Shown here: piece by piece, positions 43,309-52,371 of the stretch | Layout: each line of letters begins with the position of its first letter | Position numbering within the stretch: the stretch's first letter is position 1 | DNA from: Maritimibacter sp. DP1N21-5 | GTDB lineage: Bacteria; Pseudomonadota; Alphaproteobacteria; Rhodobacterales; Rhodobacteraceae | Length of the DNA: 64,000 nt | Assembly: GCF_019218295.1 (NCBI RefSeq) | Contig: NZ_JAHUZF010000001.1 | Coordinates: 62,001-126,000 of the forward strand | Reading direction: 5' to 3' | Made by a program: the position numbers and the translations under genes | The notes under the pieces: model-generated | Databases searched by the model: none | Told to the model about the DNA's origin: nothing | The model's input: the letters and a program-made list of their open reading frames with translations, nothing else

Positions 43309-45528
43309 TCAGCGCTTGAGCGTCGCCAGCATGGTCTGCCGCGTTGTCTCGCGCGCGGCCATCCGCAGCACCGCCGCGCGTTCCAGATCCCGCATCTCGG
43401 CCTCCGGCAGGGGGCGGGCGGGGTCGCCCTCCGGACCCCCCGTCAGCACCGTCGCCAGATCCGTCGCAACCGCGAGCGCAACGTCATCCAGCCGCCCCGC
43501 CGCGTGATGCGCCCGGGTCGCGGCAAGCGCCCCCGCCATCCCCGCCGGACCAGGAACCGACAGAAACGCCTCGGGCGGCGCAACGTAACCCTCGATCATC
43601 GCCCGCGCCCGCTCCATCGCCACCGGTTCCACATCGTCCAGATGCATCACGATATCGTCCGTGGGCCGGATCAGGTGGAGCCCCTGCGCCTCGGCGGCCG
43701 AGGTCGCGGTGGGGCCGGGGAGCAGAAGCTCCACCGTCCGGCCGGCAACGGCGGCAGGGCCCACCGCGCCGGTATCTGGGTTGGACAGCCGCTCGAACAT
43801 CCGCGTGCATCCGCCCCAGCCCGGCAGGATGCCAAGCTTGGGTTCCGGAAGGCCAAAACGCGCCTCGGCATGGGCGACGACGTGATCGGCATGGAGCGTG
43901 ATCTCGCATCCCCCGCCATAGGCAAGGCCGTGCACCGCCGCCACGACCGGCATCGGCGACTGGCGCAGCGCGGCAAAGGCGCTCTGGCCACGGGCGAGGA
44001 AGGCCTCAAGCCGCTGGGGATCTTCCGCGAGCGTCAGGAAGCTGGCGAGGTCGGCCCCCGCCGAAAACGCCCGCGCCGACCCCGGCGCCAGAACCAGCGC
44101 CTTGAGCCGGCCCCCGGCAAGCTCGGTGGCATGGTCGAGCACGTCGAAGACCTCGGGTGAAAACACCCCCATCTTCGTCAGTATGCGGAAGATGCCGATC
44201 CCGTCGCCGGCATCTTCGAGCCGCGCCGCGCCGTTGTCCGCGATCACCGGCAGGGCGGGCTTCGCGGCCGTCGTCCCGATGAACCGCCCCCGCGCCGCCG
44301 CCTCTGCGACCAAGGCGGGAACCGGCCCGCCTTCGCGCTCCAGACGGGCCGCGATGTAGTCGGCCCCGATCCGGTCGGCCTGCGCAAAGGGCCCCTCGCG
44401 CCAGCCGTAGCCAAGCGCCACCGCCGTGTCGATCGACGGCAGGTCATGGGCAATTTCGTCGGCCACCTCGGCGGTATAGGTCACGAGCCGCGCGAGCACC
44501 GTCCAGGCGTAATTGCCCAGTTTGCCCCCGCCCTCGATCAGCGCCTTCAGATCGCGCACCCGCTCGGGTCGGGCCTCGGGACGATAGTCGCGGGACGCGA
44601 GGTCCAGCGCCTCCCGCGCGCCCTCTGCGGTCCGCCGATAGAACCCGCCACCCGCCTTGCGGCCGAGCCGGCCCTTGGCGACCATGTCCTGCGCAAGCGG
44701 GGAGCCAGCAAGGTCATAGGCCCGAAACCCGTCCGATGCCGGGAGCGACCGGATCAGGCTGCCCCAGACCAGCGGGATAAGGTCGATCCCGATCAGGTCC
44801 AGTAGCCCGAAGACCCCCGTCGCGGGCACCCCGAAAGACGCAATGACCGCGTCGGCCTCTTCCACGGTCAGCCCCTGCGCCTCGGCCTCGAGCACCGCCA
44901 TGGCCATCCAGTAGCAACCGATGCGATTGGCGATGAAACCGGGCGTGTCGCGGCAATCGACCGTGGTCTTGCCAAGGATCGCCCGCCCCGCGCGATGCGC
45001 CCGCGCGACGCTCTCGGGGTCGGACTCGGGACCCGCGACGATCTCGAGCAACTGCATGTGGCGCGGCGGGTTGAAGAAATGCGAAATGACGAAGTCCCGC
45101 CCGAAGGCGTCGGACAGCCCCGCCACCAGATCGGCACGCTTCAGCGTCGAGGTATTGGACGACACCGTCGATCCCGGTTTGCGCAGCGCATCGAGCCGGG
45201 CATAAAGGTCGCGCTTGGCACCCAGATCCTCGATGATCGCCTCCACGATCCAGTCGGCCTCGGCCACCCGGTCGAGATGCGCGTCCGTGTTCCCGGTGCG
45301 CACCAGCCTCGCCGCCTCCGCCGACATGAAGCCGCCCACCTTGATCTGCCGGGCGAGCCCGCCTTCGGCCGGACCCGATCCACCCTCGGCATCGGGGATG
45401 TCGAGCAGGTCCACGGGAATACCCGCGTTCGCGAATTGCGCCGCGATCCCGCCCCCCATGGACCCCGCGCCGATCACGCAGGCCCGTTTCACACCGGTCG
45501 CTTGGGCTCCGAACACCTGACCGTCCAT
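43309..45528 (-). CDS. 3-hydroxyacyl-CoA dehydrogenase/enoyl-CoA hydratase fusion (HAD-ECH order)
   Basis: 739 residues. The dehydrogenase is N-terminal: RACVIGAGSMGGGIAAQFAN, SNTSTLK, catalytic His in VISHFFNPPRHMQLLEIVAG and DTPGFIANRIG. The hydratase/isomerase domain is C-terminal: RAFSAGADLASF, GLAYGGGCEITLHADHVV and FGLPEPKLGILPGWGG. This order is the reverse of E. coli FadB/FadJ and resembles Bacillus FadN. It overlaps the thiolase gene (TGATG), so both act in the same chain-shortening cycle. ATG 45528 was chosen from that overlap. Confidence 0.92.
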   Translation of the reverse strand: MDGQVFGAQATGVKRACVIGAGSMGGGIAAQFANAGIPVDLLDIPDAEGGSGPAEGGLARQIKVGGFMSAEAARLVRTGNTDAHLDRVAEADWIVEAIIEDLGAKRDLYARLDALRKPGSTVSSNTSTLKRADLVAGLSDAFGRDFVISHFFNPPRHMQLLEIVAGPESDPESVARAHRAGRAILGKTTVDCRDTPGFIANRIGCYWMAMAVLEAEAQGLTVEEADAVIASFGVPATGVFGLLDLIGIDLIPLVWGSLIRSLPASDGFRAYDLAGSPLAQDMVAKGRLGRKAGGGFYRRTAEGAREALDLASRDYRPEARPERVRDLKALIEGGGKLGNYAWTVLARLVTYTAEVADEIAHDLPSIDTAVALGYGWREGPFAQADRIGADYIAARLEREGGPVPALVAEAAARGRFIGTTAAKPALPVIADNGAARLEDAGDGIGIFRILTKMGVFSPEVFDVLDHATELAGGRLKALVLAPGSARAFSAGADLASFLTLAEDPQRLEAFLARGQSAFAALRQSPMPVVAAVHGLAYGGGCEITLHADHVVAHAEARFGLPEPKLGILPGWGGCTRMFERLSNPDTGAVGPAAVAGRTVELLLPGPTATSAAEAQGLHLIRPTDDIVMHLDDVEPVAMERARAMIEGYVAPPEAFLSVPGPAGMAGALAATRAHHAAGRLDDVALAVATDLATVLTGGPEGDPARPLPEAEMRDLERAAVLRMAARETTRQTMLATLKR

Positions 45529-46661
45529 CACGCCGCCTCCAGAACCATGGCGATACCCATGCCGCCGCCGATGCACTGGGTGGCAAGCCCGTAACGTTTG
45601 CCGTCCCGCTTGAGGAGCGACGCGGCCTTGCCGACGAGCCGCCCACCGGTCCCGCCCAAGGGATGACCAAGCGCGATGGCACCACCATCGACGTTGAGCG
45701 TCGCGGGGTCGATCTCGAGCTCCCGACGACAGGCCTCGGCCTGCGAGGCGAAGGCCTCGTTCATCTCGACGATGTCGATGTCCTTGATGGTGAGCCCCGC
45801 CCGTTTCATCGCCTTCTTCGAGCTTTCGACCGGCCCCATCCCCATGATCCCCGGCGCACAGCCCGACACGCCGAAGCCCGCGATCCGCGCGAGCGGGGTC
45901 AGGTCATGCCGCTTGAGGAAGGCCTCGGAACAGACCAGGAGCGCCGACGCGCCGTCGGTCATCGGCGAGGACGTCCCCGCCGTCACGCTGCCCCCGTCAA
46001 GGAAAGCAGGCTTCAGGGTGGACAGCTTGTCGAGCGAGGTCTCGCGCGGACAGCCGTCGGTATCGACCACCCCGGCGGCCGTTTCGACCGGAGTGATTTC
46101 CCCGGCCAGCCGCCCCTCGGCCTGCGCCGCCACGGCCTTTTGCTGGCTGACCAGCGCGAAGGCCTCCTGCGTCTCACGGTCCACGCCGTATTGCCGGGCC
46201 ACCCGCTCGGCGGTCAGGCCCACGTTGATGAAGTCGGCCACGTGATCCGCCGGCCATTCCGGCGGCGGTGCGATGTTGAAGCCCATCATCGGGACCCGCG
46301 TCATGCTCTCGGCCCCGCCCGCGACGAAGGCCTCGCCCGCGCCCATCAGGATCATCCCGGCGGCGACCTGAACCGCCTGCACCGACGAACCGCACCAGCG
46401 GTTCACGGTCATACCCGCCGTCGCCTCGGGCAGCCCGGCAAGAAGCCCGGTGATCCGCCCGATGTTGAGCCCCTGCTCGCCTTCCGGAAAGGCGCAGCCC
46501 CAGACGACATCCTCGATCTCGTCTCCCGGCACGCCGGTCCTTGCCAGAAGCCCGCGTATGGCCGCAGCCCCAAGGTGATCGGGCCGCACGCCGGCCAAGG
46601 CCCCCTTGCGGGCAAAGGTGAAGGGTGTGCGGGTATAGGCGGCGATATAGGCGGTCTGCAT
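45528..46661 (-). CDS. Acyl-CoA thiolase (acetyl-CoA C-acyltransferase)
   Basis: 377 residues with the thiolase nucleophile Cys90 in NRWCGSSVQAV, the His in GHPLGGTGGR and the second Cys in TQCIGGGMG. It starts at ATG 46661; the ATG at 46697 would read through the TTGTATACAG element. It is first in the operon with the HAD-ECH fusion and would release acetyl- or propionyl-CoA. It is paralogous to PcaF at 24292 but clearly distinct in sequence. Confidence 0.92.
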   Translation of the reverse strand: MQTAYIAAYTRTPFTFARKGALAGVRPDHLGAAAIRGLLARTGVPGDEIEDVVWGCAFPEGEQGLNIGRITGLLAGLPEATAGMTVNRWCGSSVQAVQVAAGMILMGAGEAFVAGGAESMTRVPMMGFNIAPPPEWPADHVADFINVGLTAERVARQYGVDRETQEAFALVSQQKAVAAQAEGRLAGEITPVETAAGVVDTDGCPRETSLDKLSTLKPAFLDGGSVTAGTSSPMTDGASALLVCSEAFLKRHDLTPLARIAGFGVSGCAPGIMGMGPVESSKKAMKRAGLTIKDIDIVEMNEAFASQAEACRRELEIDPATLNVDGGAIALGHPLGGTGGRLVGKAASLLKRDGKRYGLATQCIGGGMGIAMVLEAA

Positions 46662-46689
46662 GATTTTGTGTCCCGTTATAGGTTCATCT

Positions 46690-46697
46690 GTATACAA
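46690..46697. promoter_or_regulatory. TTGTATAC element upstream of the thiolase operon
   Basis: On the minus strand CCTTGTATACAGATG lies 29-36 bases before the thiolase ATG, followed by TATAAC, a possible -10. It shares the TTGTATAC core with other sites in the window and could be an operator overlapping the promoter. Confidence 0.5.
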
Positions 46698-46740
46698 GGA
46701 AATTGGACGCGCGACGATAGGGCATGCGTGTCATCTCCTC

Positions 46741-47550
46741 TCAGGCGGTCGCGGATATGGTGAGAAGTTTGCGCGTGGCGCGGACAAGACGTGCGGCACG
46801 GTCGGCGGGGCTTACCCCGGTGTCGGCAAAGCGCTTCAGCGGAACCTCGATGTCGAGCGGACAGCCCTTAGGCAGGGCAGCAAGGAACTCGGGCAGGGGA
46901 AACTCGCCCTCGCCCGGAATGCCCCGGTTCTCCACCGCCTCGCCAAAGGGGCTTTCGGGCGCGCGGAGCGGCCCGTCACAGATCTGCGCCGCCCCGATGA
47001 GCGACGGATTGGTCCCCGCAAGGTCGGCAACACTGCCGCCCGTGCGAAACAGATGAAGCGGATCGACCAGCAGGCTCAGATTGTCATGCCCCGCCTCGCG
47101 CAGGAACTCGGCCCCTGCCCCGATCGACCGGCATTCGGAGAACTTCATGAACTCGACCGACACCGCGATGCCGCGTTCGCCCGCCAGATCCGCAAGCCCG
47201 CACATATTGGCCACGGCCCGCCTCCGGTCGGCATCCTGCACCAGCGCCGTGAGCCGCGTCGCGCCGAGCTCGGCGCCCAGATCCAGCGCCGGGAGGAAAT
47301 CCTCGGGCACCGTCTCCGGCCCGACCGAGAAAACCTCGACGTTGTGCACCCGTACGCCATGGTCGTCGCAGGCCGCCACGAAATCCCGCGCGCCCTGCCC
47401 GGCCTCGACCCTCGGGAAGATATCGAGTTTCGGCGACGGCGCGACGACGAAGACCGACACGCTGTCCACTCCCGCCCCCCGCGCGATTCCCGGAAGGTCC
47501 ACCGGAGCCACGTCGCGCAGGCACAGTTGATGCAGGGTCAATCGGGTCAT
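46741..47550 (-). CDS. Sugar phosphate isomerase/epimerase-like TIM-barrel protein (second copy)
   Basis: 269 residues similar in plan to the protein at 28755-29561: MTRLTLHQLCLRD, VSVEFMKFSECRSIG, LLVDPLHLFRTGGSVADLAG, AAQICDGP and GIPGEGEFPLPEFLAAL. Metal-ligand positions Glu, Asp-His, and Glu are retained. It overlaps livF by 4 bases and is the last gene of the Liv transporter operon, so it likely acts on the imported compound or its first product. No reaction can be named. Confidence 0.82.
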   Translation of the reverse strand: MTRLTLHQLCLRDVAPVDLPGIARGAGVDSVSVFVVAPSPKLDIFPRVEAGQGARDFVAACDDHGVRVHNVEVFSVGPETVPEDFLPALDLGAELGATRLTALVQDADRRRAVANMCGLADLAGERGIAVSVEFMKFSECRSIGAGAEFLREAGHDNLSLLVDPLHLFRTGGSVADLAGTNPSLIGAAQICDGPLRAPESPFGEAVENRGIPGEGEFPLPEFLAALPKGCPLDIEVPLKRFADTGVSPADRAARLVRATRKLLTISATA

Positions 47551-48260
47551 GCGCCCAGATAGCTCTCGATGATCGACGGGTTCTCGGCAATCTCGGCCGA
47601 GGTGCCCTCGTGCGAAATCACGCCACGTTCGAGCACATAGGCCCGCCGCGTGATCTCCAGCGCCCGATGCGCGTTCTGTTCGACCAGAAGCACGGTCAGC
47701 CCCTCGGCGTTGAGCTTCTTCAAGGCATCGAAGACCTGATCGGTGATCAGGGGTGACAGGCCCAGCGACGGCTCGTCGAGGAGAAGCAGCTCCGGCCCCC
47801 CCATCAGCGCCCGTCCAATGGCCAGCATCTGTTGCTGCCCGCCCGACAGCGTCCCCGCGATCTGGTTCCGGCGCTCTTCCAGCACGGGAAACAGCTCGTA
47901 GACATGATCGAGCGTATAGCGCGTCTGCCGCCCGCCCAGGGCGATCTGCCCGACCTGAAGGTTCTCGTAGACGCTCATGTCACCCAGAATCTGACGCCCC
48001 TCGGGCACATGCAAAAGCCCCCGGCGCGCCACGGCATGGGGATTGAGCCCCCGCGTCTCGGCCCCGTTGAACACAATCTCGCCGGACTTGCGTTTGACCA
48101 CGTTGGACAGCGCGTTGAGCAGCGTGGATTTTCCCGCGCCGTTCGAGCCGATCAGCGCGACCATCTCGCCCTCTTCGACCGTCAGCGACACGCCGCGCAG
48201 CGCCTTGATGCCCTTGTAGGAGACATGAAGGTCGGTGATGGACAGTTTCTCGTTCGCCAT
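47547..48260 (-). CDS. livF: Branched-chain amino acid-type ABC transporter ATP-binding protein (LivF family)
   Basis: 237 residues with Walker A GSNGAGKST, the LivF-specific RRGLLHVPEGRQILGDMSVYENL, signature LSGGQQQM, Walker B LLLLDEP and a family-typical C-terminus (SLGLSPLITDQVF, LLVEQNAHRALEI). One of two ATPases of the importer encoded at 47547-52044. In degradative clusters Liv-type importers often carry aromatic acids or other carboxylates rather than amino acids. Confidence 0.93.
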   Translation of the reverse strand: MANEKLSITDLHVSYKGIKALRGVSLTVEEGEMVALIGSNGAGKSTLLNALSNVVKRKSGEIVFNGAETRGLNPHAVARRGLLHVPEGRQILGDMSVYENLQVGQIALGGRQTRYTLDHVYELFPVLEERRNQIAGTLSGGQQQMLAIGRALMGGPELLLLDEPSLGLSPLITDQVFDALKKLNAEGLTVLLVEQNAHRALEITRRAYVLERGVISHEGTSAEIAENPSIIESYLGA

Positions 48261-48266
48261 GATGCC

Positions 48267-49031
48267 CTAGTGCCCCTTGGTTCCGATGTATGCCGCGACG
48301 ACCTTGGGGTCGCGGGTGACGGTATGCGGATCACCAGCCGCGATCATGCGGCCAGAGTCGAGCACATAGACCTGTTTGCACAGTCGCGTGACGAAACCGA
48401 CGTTATGTTCGATGAGCAGAAGCCCCATGCCGCTTTCGGCCAGTTCGCGAAAGATCACGGCGAGCTCTTCGCTCTCCACGTCGTTCATCCCCGCGACGGG
48501 TTCATCCAGCAGCACGATGTCCGGCTCGCTCGCAATCGCGCGGGCCATCTCGACCCGGCGCTGGTGGCCATAGGCGAGGTTGCCCGCCTCAAGGTCCGCA
48601 TATTCCTCGAGCCGGAAGCGCTTGAGAAGCTCATGCGCCTTTTCCCGGAACTCGCGGTTCTCACGAAGCGCCCGTGGCAGCCCCAGAAGGCTCGCCACCA
48701 CGCCCGCCTGCTCGCGCCGGTGAAAACCGATCAGCACGTTCTCCAGCACGCTCGCCTCGGGCAGAAGACGGATGTTCTGGAAGGTCCGGCTCACCCCGTG
48801 CCGCGCCACGATATCGGCGCGGTCGGTCGAGATCGACCTCTCCCCCAGCCGGATGTCCCCATGGGTGAGCGAGAGCACGCCCGAGATCATGTTGACCACG
48901 GTGGACTTGCCCGCGCCGTTGGGTCCGATCAGCCCCGTGATCTCGCCCTTCGGGACGACCATCGTGACATCATCGACGGCTTTCAGGCCACCGAAATGCT
49001 TGGACACGGCCTCAAGATGAAGTGACGGCAT
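48267..49031 (-). CDS. livG: Branched-chain amino acid-type ABC transporter ATP-binding protein (LivG family)
   Basis: 254 residues: Walker A GPNGAGKST, VSRTFQNIRLLPEASVLENV (LivG signature), LAYGHQRRVEMARA as the ABC signature, Walker B IVLLDEPVAGMN and LLIEHNVGFV. The signature LAYGHQRR in place of LSGGQ is normal for LivG. It overlaps livM by 20 bases. Confidence 0.93.
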   Translation of the reverse strand: MPSLHLEAVSKHFGGLKAVDDVTMVVPKGEITGLIGPNGAGKSTVVNMISGVLSLTHGDIRLGERSISTDRADIVARHGVSRTFQNIRLLPEASVLENVLIGFHRREQAGVVASLLGLPRALRENREFREKAHELLKRFRLEEYADLEAGNLAYGHQRRVEMARAIASEPDIVLLDEPVAGMNDVESEELAVIFRELAESGMGLLLIEHNVGFVTRLCKQVYVLDSGRMIAAGDPHTVTRDPKVVAAYIGTKGH

Positions 49032-49911
49032 CGCGGGCCTCCTTGTCGGTCAGGGCTTGTGCCTTCTTCGCGGTCTTGCGGCGGCGGAACCAGAACACGA
49101 TCTCGTCCCCGACGCCGTTGGGCAGGAAGGTGATGACGAGGATCAGGATGATCCCGTTCACCGCCGGGCGATACTCGGCCAAAGGCCGCGCCAGCTCCGG
49201 CAGGATCGCCATGATCGCTGCCCCCATGATCGGGCCGAGAAGTGTGGTCCGCCCGCCAAGGATCACGACCGTCAGGACGTTGACCATGAAGGCGAAACCG
49301 AAGTTGTGCGGCTCGATCTGGAACACGTAAAGCGATTGAAGCCCGCCAAAAAGCCCGCCGACCGCGCCCGACAGGATGAAGGCCAGCGCATGGTAGCGCC
49401 CGATGTTCACCCCCAGCGACGAAGCCACACTTTCCTCCTGACGCAGCGCGTCAAAGATCCGGCCAAGCCCGGTGCGCCCGATGGACCACATCACATACAT
49501 GGTGACGACGACCACCGCGAGCAGGGTCCAGGTGTTCATGACGCGCGGAATTCCCGTGACGCCAAGCGCGCCGCCGGTGAAGTCCTCGCCATAAAGCAGG
49601 AGCGACAGCACGATCTGCACGAAGGCGAGCGTCGCGATGGCCTGAAACGCGCCGCGCAGGCGGGCGAGCGGCAGCGACAGCAGGAACCCGACGGCCCCCG
49701 CGATCACCATGCCAAGCACAACCGTCGACCAGATCGGCACGTCATAGCGCGTGACGAGGATCGCGACCGTATAGGCCCCGAGCGCCCCGAACCCGGCGGT
49801 CGCGATGGAAAACACCCCCGCCCGTAGCGCGATCTGCTGCGAATAGCCGAAGCCGACCGACAACAGGAAGAAGTCGATGATCGGCTGATAGGCGTAGTAG
49901 AAATTGATCAC
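49012..49911 (-). CDS. livM: Branched-chain amino acid-type ABC transporter permease (LivM family)
   Basis: 299 residues with eight or so hydrophobic segments. VGFGYSQQIALRAGVFSIATAGFGALGAY and SSLGVNIGRYHALAFILSGAVGGLFGGLQS with GGRTTLLGPIMGAAI are LivM hallmarks. The ATG overlaps the livH stop. It forms the membrane channel with LivH. Confidence 0.93.
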   Translation of the reverse strand: MINFYYAYQPIIDFFLLSVGFGYSQQIALRAGVFSIATAGFGALGAYTVAILVTRYDVPIWSTVVLGMVIAGAVGFLLSLPLARLRGAFQAIATLAFVQIVLSLLLYGEDFTGGALGVTGIPRVMNTWTLLAVVVVTMYVMWSIGRTGLGRIFDALRQEESVASSLGVNIGRYHALAFILSGAVGGLFGGLQSLYVFQIEPHNFGFAFMVNVLTVVILGGRTTLLGPIMGAAIMAILPELARPLAEYRPAVNGIILILVITFLPNGVGDEIVFWFRRRKTAKKAQALTDKEARDAVTSS

Positions 49912-50798
49912 TGGCGCGTCCCCCCTGCGACGGCATTCACCTCGCCGAACAGCCCGTTGGGCCGCACGAGCAGGACAAGGAACAGGAGCGCGAAGATGAT
50001 CGCATCGGTCAGCCCCGATGGCAGGTAGGCCACCGTGAGCGATTGCGTCACCCCGAGCAGGAGCGAGGCGACGATGGCGCCCTGCACGCTGCCGAGCCCG
50101 CCGATCACCACGACCACGAAGGCCCGCAGCATATAGGGCTCGCCCATGAGGAACTGCATCGAGTTGAACAGAAGCCCGATCAGCACCCCCGCCAGACCCG
50201 CAAGCGCCCCGGCAATGAAGAAGGTCTGGAGATAGACGCTCTGCGCGTTCACCCCCAGAAGCGCCGCAGCGCGTTCATTGGTCGCGACCGCCCGGACCTG
50301 CCGCCCGAAGGTTGTCTTCTTGAGATAGTAGATGAGCGCCGCGACCAGAACTGCCACCACGACCAGAATGACGATCTGCAGAAGCGAAATGCGCAGACCC
50401 ATGATCTCGTAGAACTTGATCGGGAAGGTCCCGAAGGGGAAGTTGAGCACCTGCGTCTTCGACACCTGCTGCGCGATGGAGATCAGGATCAGGTCCACCC
50501 CGATCGAGCTCACCAGCGCCGGAAACTCGGCATTGCCGCGCTTGCGCAATGTGCGGAAGGCGATGAAATCCGTCAGGATCGCGATCAACCCCGTCGCCAC
50601 CATCGCAAAGCCGATGGACAGCAGGAACGGAAGCCCGCTGATCGTGCAGTAATAGGCGATGAACGCCCCGGCCATGAAGATCGCGCCATGGGCGAAGTTC
50701 AGAAGCTTCTGAACCCCGAAGATCAGCGTGAAGCCCAAGGAAAACAGCGCATAGACCGATCCGGTCACAAGGCCGTTGAGTATCTGCTGTGCAAGCAT
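49908..50798 (-). CDS. livH: Branched-chain amino acid-type ABC transporter permease (LivH family)
   Basis: 296 residues, hydrophobic. The start LAQQILNGLVTGSVYALFSL with GFTLIFGVQKLLNFAHGAIFMAGAF and the late GGLGSVQGAIVASLLLGV are diagnostic for LivH. It follows livK across a 103-base gap containing a hairpin. Confidence 0.94.
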   Translation of the reverse strand: MLAQQILNGLVTGSVYALFSLGFTLIFGVQKLLNFAHGAIFMAGAFIAYYCTISGLPFLLSIGFAMVATGLIAILTDFIAFRTLRKRGNAEFPALVSSIGVDLILISIAQQVSKTQVLNFPFGTFPIKFYEIMGLRISLLQIVILVVVAVLVAALIYYLKKTTFGRQVRAVATNERAAALLGVNAQSVYLQTFFIAGALAGLAGVLIGLLFNSMQFLMGEPYMLRAFVVVVIGGLGSVQGAIVASLLLGVTQSLTVAYLPSGLTDAIIFALLFLVLLVRPNGLFGEVNAVAGGTRQ

Positions 50799-50855
50799 CC
50801 GGACACCCTGTTGTCGGGCCGGGCACGTTCGGCGCGCCTTTGGCCCATGTCATGG

Positions 50856-50878
50856 CGGGGGCGACAGCGCCGCCCCCG
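50856..50878 (-). terminator. Stem-loop between livK and livH
   Basis: CGGGGGCG and CGCCCCCG form a perfect 8-bp stem around a 7-base loop, 24 bases after the livK stop codon. There is no T-run; it most likely stabilises the upstream binding-protein message or attenuates transcription into the permease genes. Confidence 0.65.
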
Positions 50879-50901
50879 AGGATCGTCGGTTTCGGCCCGC
50901 C

Positions 50902-52044
50902 TTACTCGGTGGCCGAGGCGAAGGCGCCGTCTTTCACGGTCAGCACCTTCATCCCGAAATGCGGCACGCGCTCTTCGTCGAAGCTGTAGGTGTGCTCGCC
51001 GATGACCACGGGAATGTCCTTCTGCATCCCGAGCGCGTCGCGCACGCCTTCGCGGGTCAGGGTGCCGGCTTCCGCCGCGTCCTTGATCGCATTGGCGACG
51101 ACCTGCATCCCGGAGTAGCCGACCGCATGCCATTCGTCTGCGGGAACGCCGGTCTTGGCTTCGAAATTTTCCGCGAAGGCGGTCGAGAACTCGTCATCGC
51201 CGCCCGGCACCCAGGCGCCCATCAGGTAGACACCTTCAACTGCTGCGCCGCCCTTTTCGATGAAGGTCGGCGAGGCAAAGGCATTGTGCCCGATGATCGG
51301 CGTCTCCGGGTCGAGGCCCGCCTGCTTGAGCTGGATGATGATGTTGGCCCCCTGCGCGGCAGGCGTGCCGATGAAGATGCAATCCTGATCCGCCGTGGCG
51401 ATCTTGGTGGCGAGCGCGGAGAAGTCGCTGTCGGCCAGCGCGACCCCATCGACCGAGGCGATGCCGACGCCGCGCTCCTGGATCATCTCTTCGTATTTCT
51501 TCTGAAGGGCCACATAGGCTTCGTTGTCCTTCACGCCGATGATGGCGCAGTTCTTCGCCCCCATCTCGTTTGCAGTGAAGTCGGCGATATAGGGGATCGT
51601 CACGTCAGCCGGCTGGGTCAGGATGAAGGACCAGGGGCCGTTCTCGATCACTTCCATCGAGTTGGTGGTGGTCATGACCGGGAACTCCCGCTCATTGGCC
51701 ACGCTCGCCCCGGCCAGCGCCACCGACCCCGAGGTCGGGCCCATCACCAGAAGCACGTCCTCGTCCGCCGCCATCCGCGTGATGAGCGACAGCGTCTGCG
51801 TGCGGTCGGTCGCGTCATCGGCGACCTCGAAGGCCATCGAGTTGCCTTCGCCGAAGAACCCGTTCGCGTTGAGCTCTTCCGCGGCCATCGCTGCGCCGTC
51901 GGCCACGTTCTTGCCGATGAAGGCCGCGCCCCCGGTGAGAGACTGAAGAATCACGACCTTGTATTCTTCCGCCATCGCCATCGAAGAAGCCGTCATGGCA
52001 GCGGCGAAGGCCGCGACAGACATGCCAAGTTTCTGAATTTTCAT
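50902..52044 (-). CDS. ABC transporter substrate-binding protein (LivK family)
   Basis: 380 residues with a 25-residue signal peptide (MKIQKLGMSVAAFAAAMTAS and SMAMA). The mature protein is a type I periplasmic binding protein: VVILQSLTGGAAFIGKNVADGAAMAAEELN, then MGPTSGSVALAG and DFSALATKI. GGGAGG stands before ATG 52044. As first gene of the liv operon it decides what the importer carries; the ligand is not evident, but the surrounding acyl-CoA enzymes point to a carboxylic acid. Confidence 0.92.
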   Translation of the reverse strand: MKIQKLGMSVAAFAAAMTASSMAMAEEYKVVILQSLTGGAAFIGKNVADGAAMAAEELNANGFFGEGNSMAFEVADDATDRTQTLSLITRMAADEDVLLVMGPTSGSVALAGASVANEREFPVMTTTNSMEVIENGPWSFILTQPADVTIPYIADFTANEMGAKNCAIIGVKDNEAYVALQKKYEEMIQERGVGIASVDGVALADSDFSALATKIATADQDCIFIGTPAAQGANIIIQLKQAGLDPETPIIGHNAFASPTFIEKGGAAVEGVYLMGAWVPGGDDEFSTAFAENFEAKTGVPADEWHAVGYSGMQVVANAIKDAAEAGTLTREGVRDALGMQKDIPVVIGEHTYSFDEERVPHFGMKVLTVKDGAFASATE

Positions 52045-52371
52045 GGAATCCTCCCTGATCCGCGCCGCTTGGATACTTTGTATCTCCTCCAAGGCGAAGC
52101 CACGGCCATCCTCGCCCCTCGTGTTTGTATGGTAAGTGGGTTCATAAATATACACAACACCTGATTTGCGTGTTCTTCACCTTCTGGGTCATGGCCTCCC
52201 AGCGCGCCATTGACCTTGTTTTCAACGGTCACCGCTCCGATCCGCCCTTCTCTGCACCGCAGCATAAGGTTTCCACTTGTATACGGATGATATGTTTTCC
52301 ATATTCACAAGCGACGCGCCCCGGCCGGATCAGAGGAGAGATCCGCCGCGCGGCACAAGAGGGAGAAGCAC
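52045..52371. other. Divergent promoter region livK / acyl-CoA ligase
   Basis: This 327-bp gap separates the two divergent operons of the catabolic island. It contains TTGTATGG at 52125-52132 and an AT-rich ATAAATATACACAACA nearby, both on the liv side, and a clear TTGTATACGGAT at 52277-52288 on the ligase side. No gene is seen. Confidence 0.7.
52277..52284. promoter_or_regulatory. TTGTATAC element upstream of the acyl-CoA ligase at 52372
   Basis: ACTTGTATACGGATGATATG lies about 90 bases before the ligase ATG and is followed by CATATTCACAAGCG. Both parts recur upstream of 41047 (TTGTATACGGAT on the minus strand and TATTCACAAGCG on the plus strand), which is unlikely by chance. Confidence 0.55.

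Noticed and set aside
42832..44160. 442-codon plus-strand open frame across two genes
   Set aside because: Overlaps the 3' end of the ligase out of frame and the antisense of the HAD-ECH fusion; no motif.
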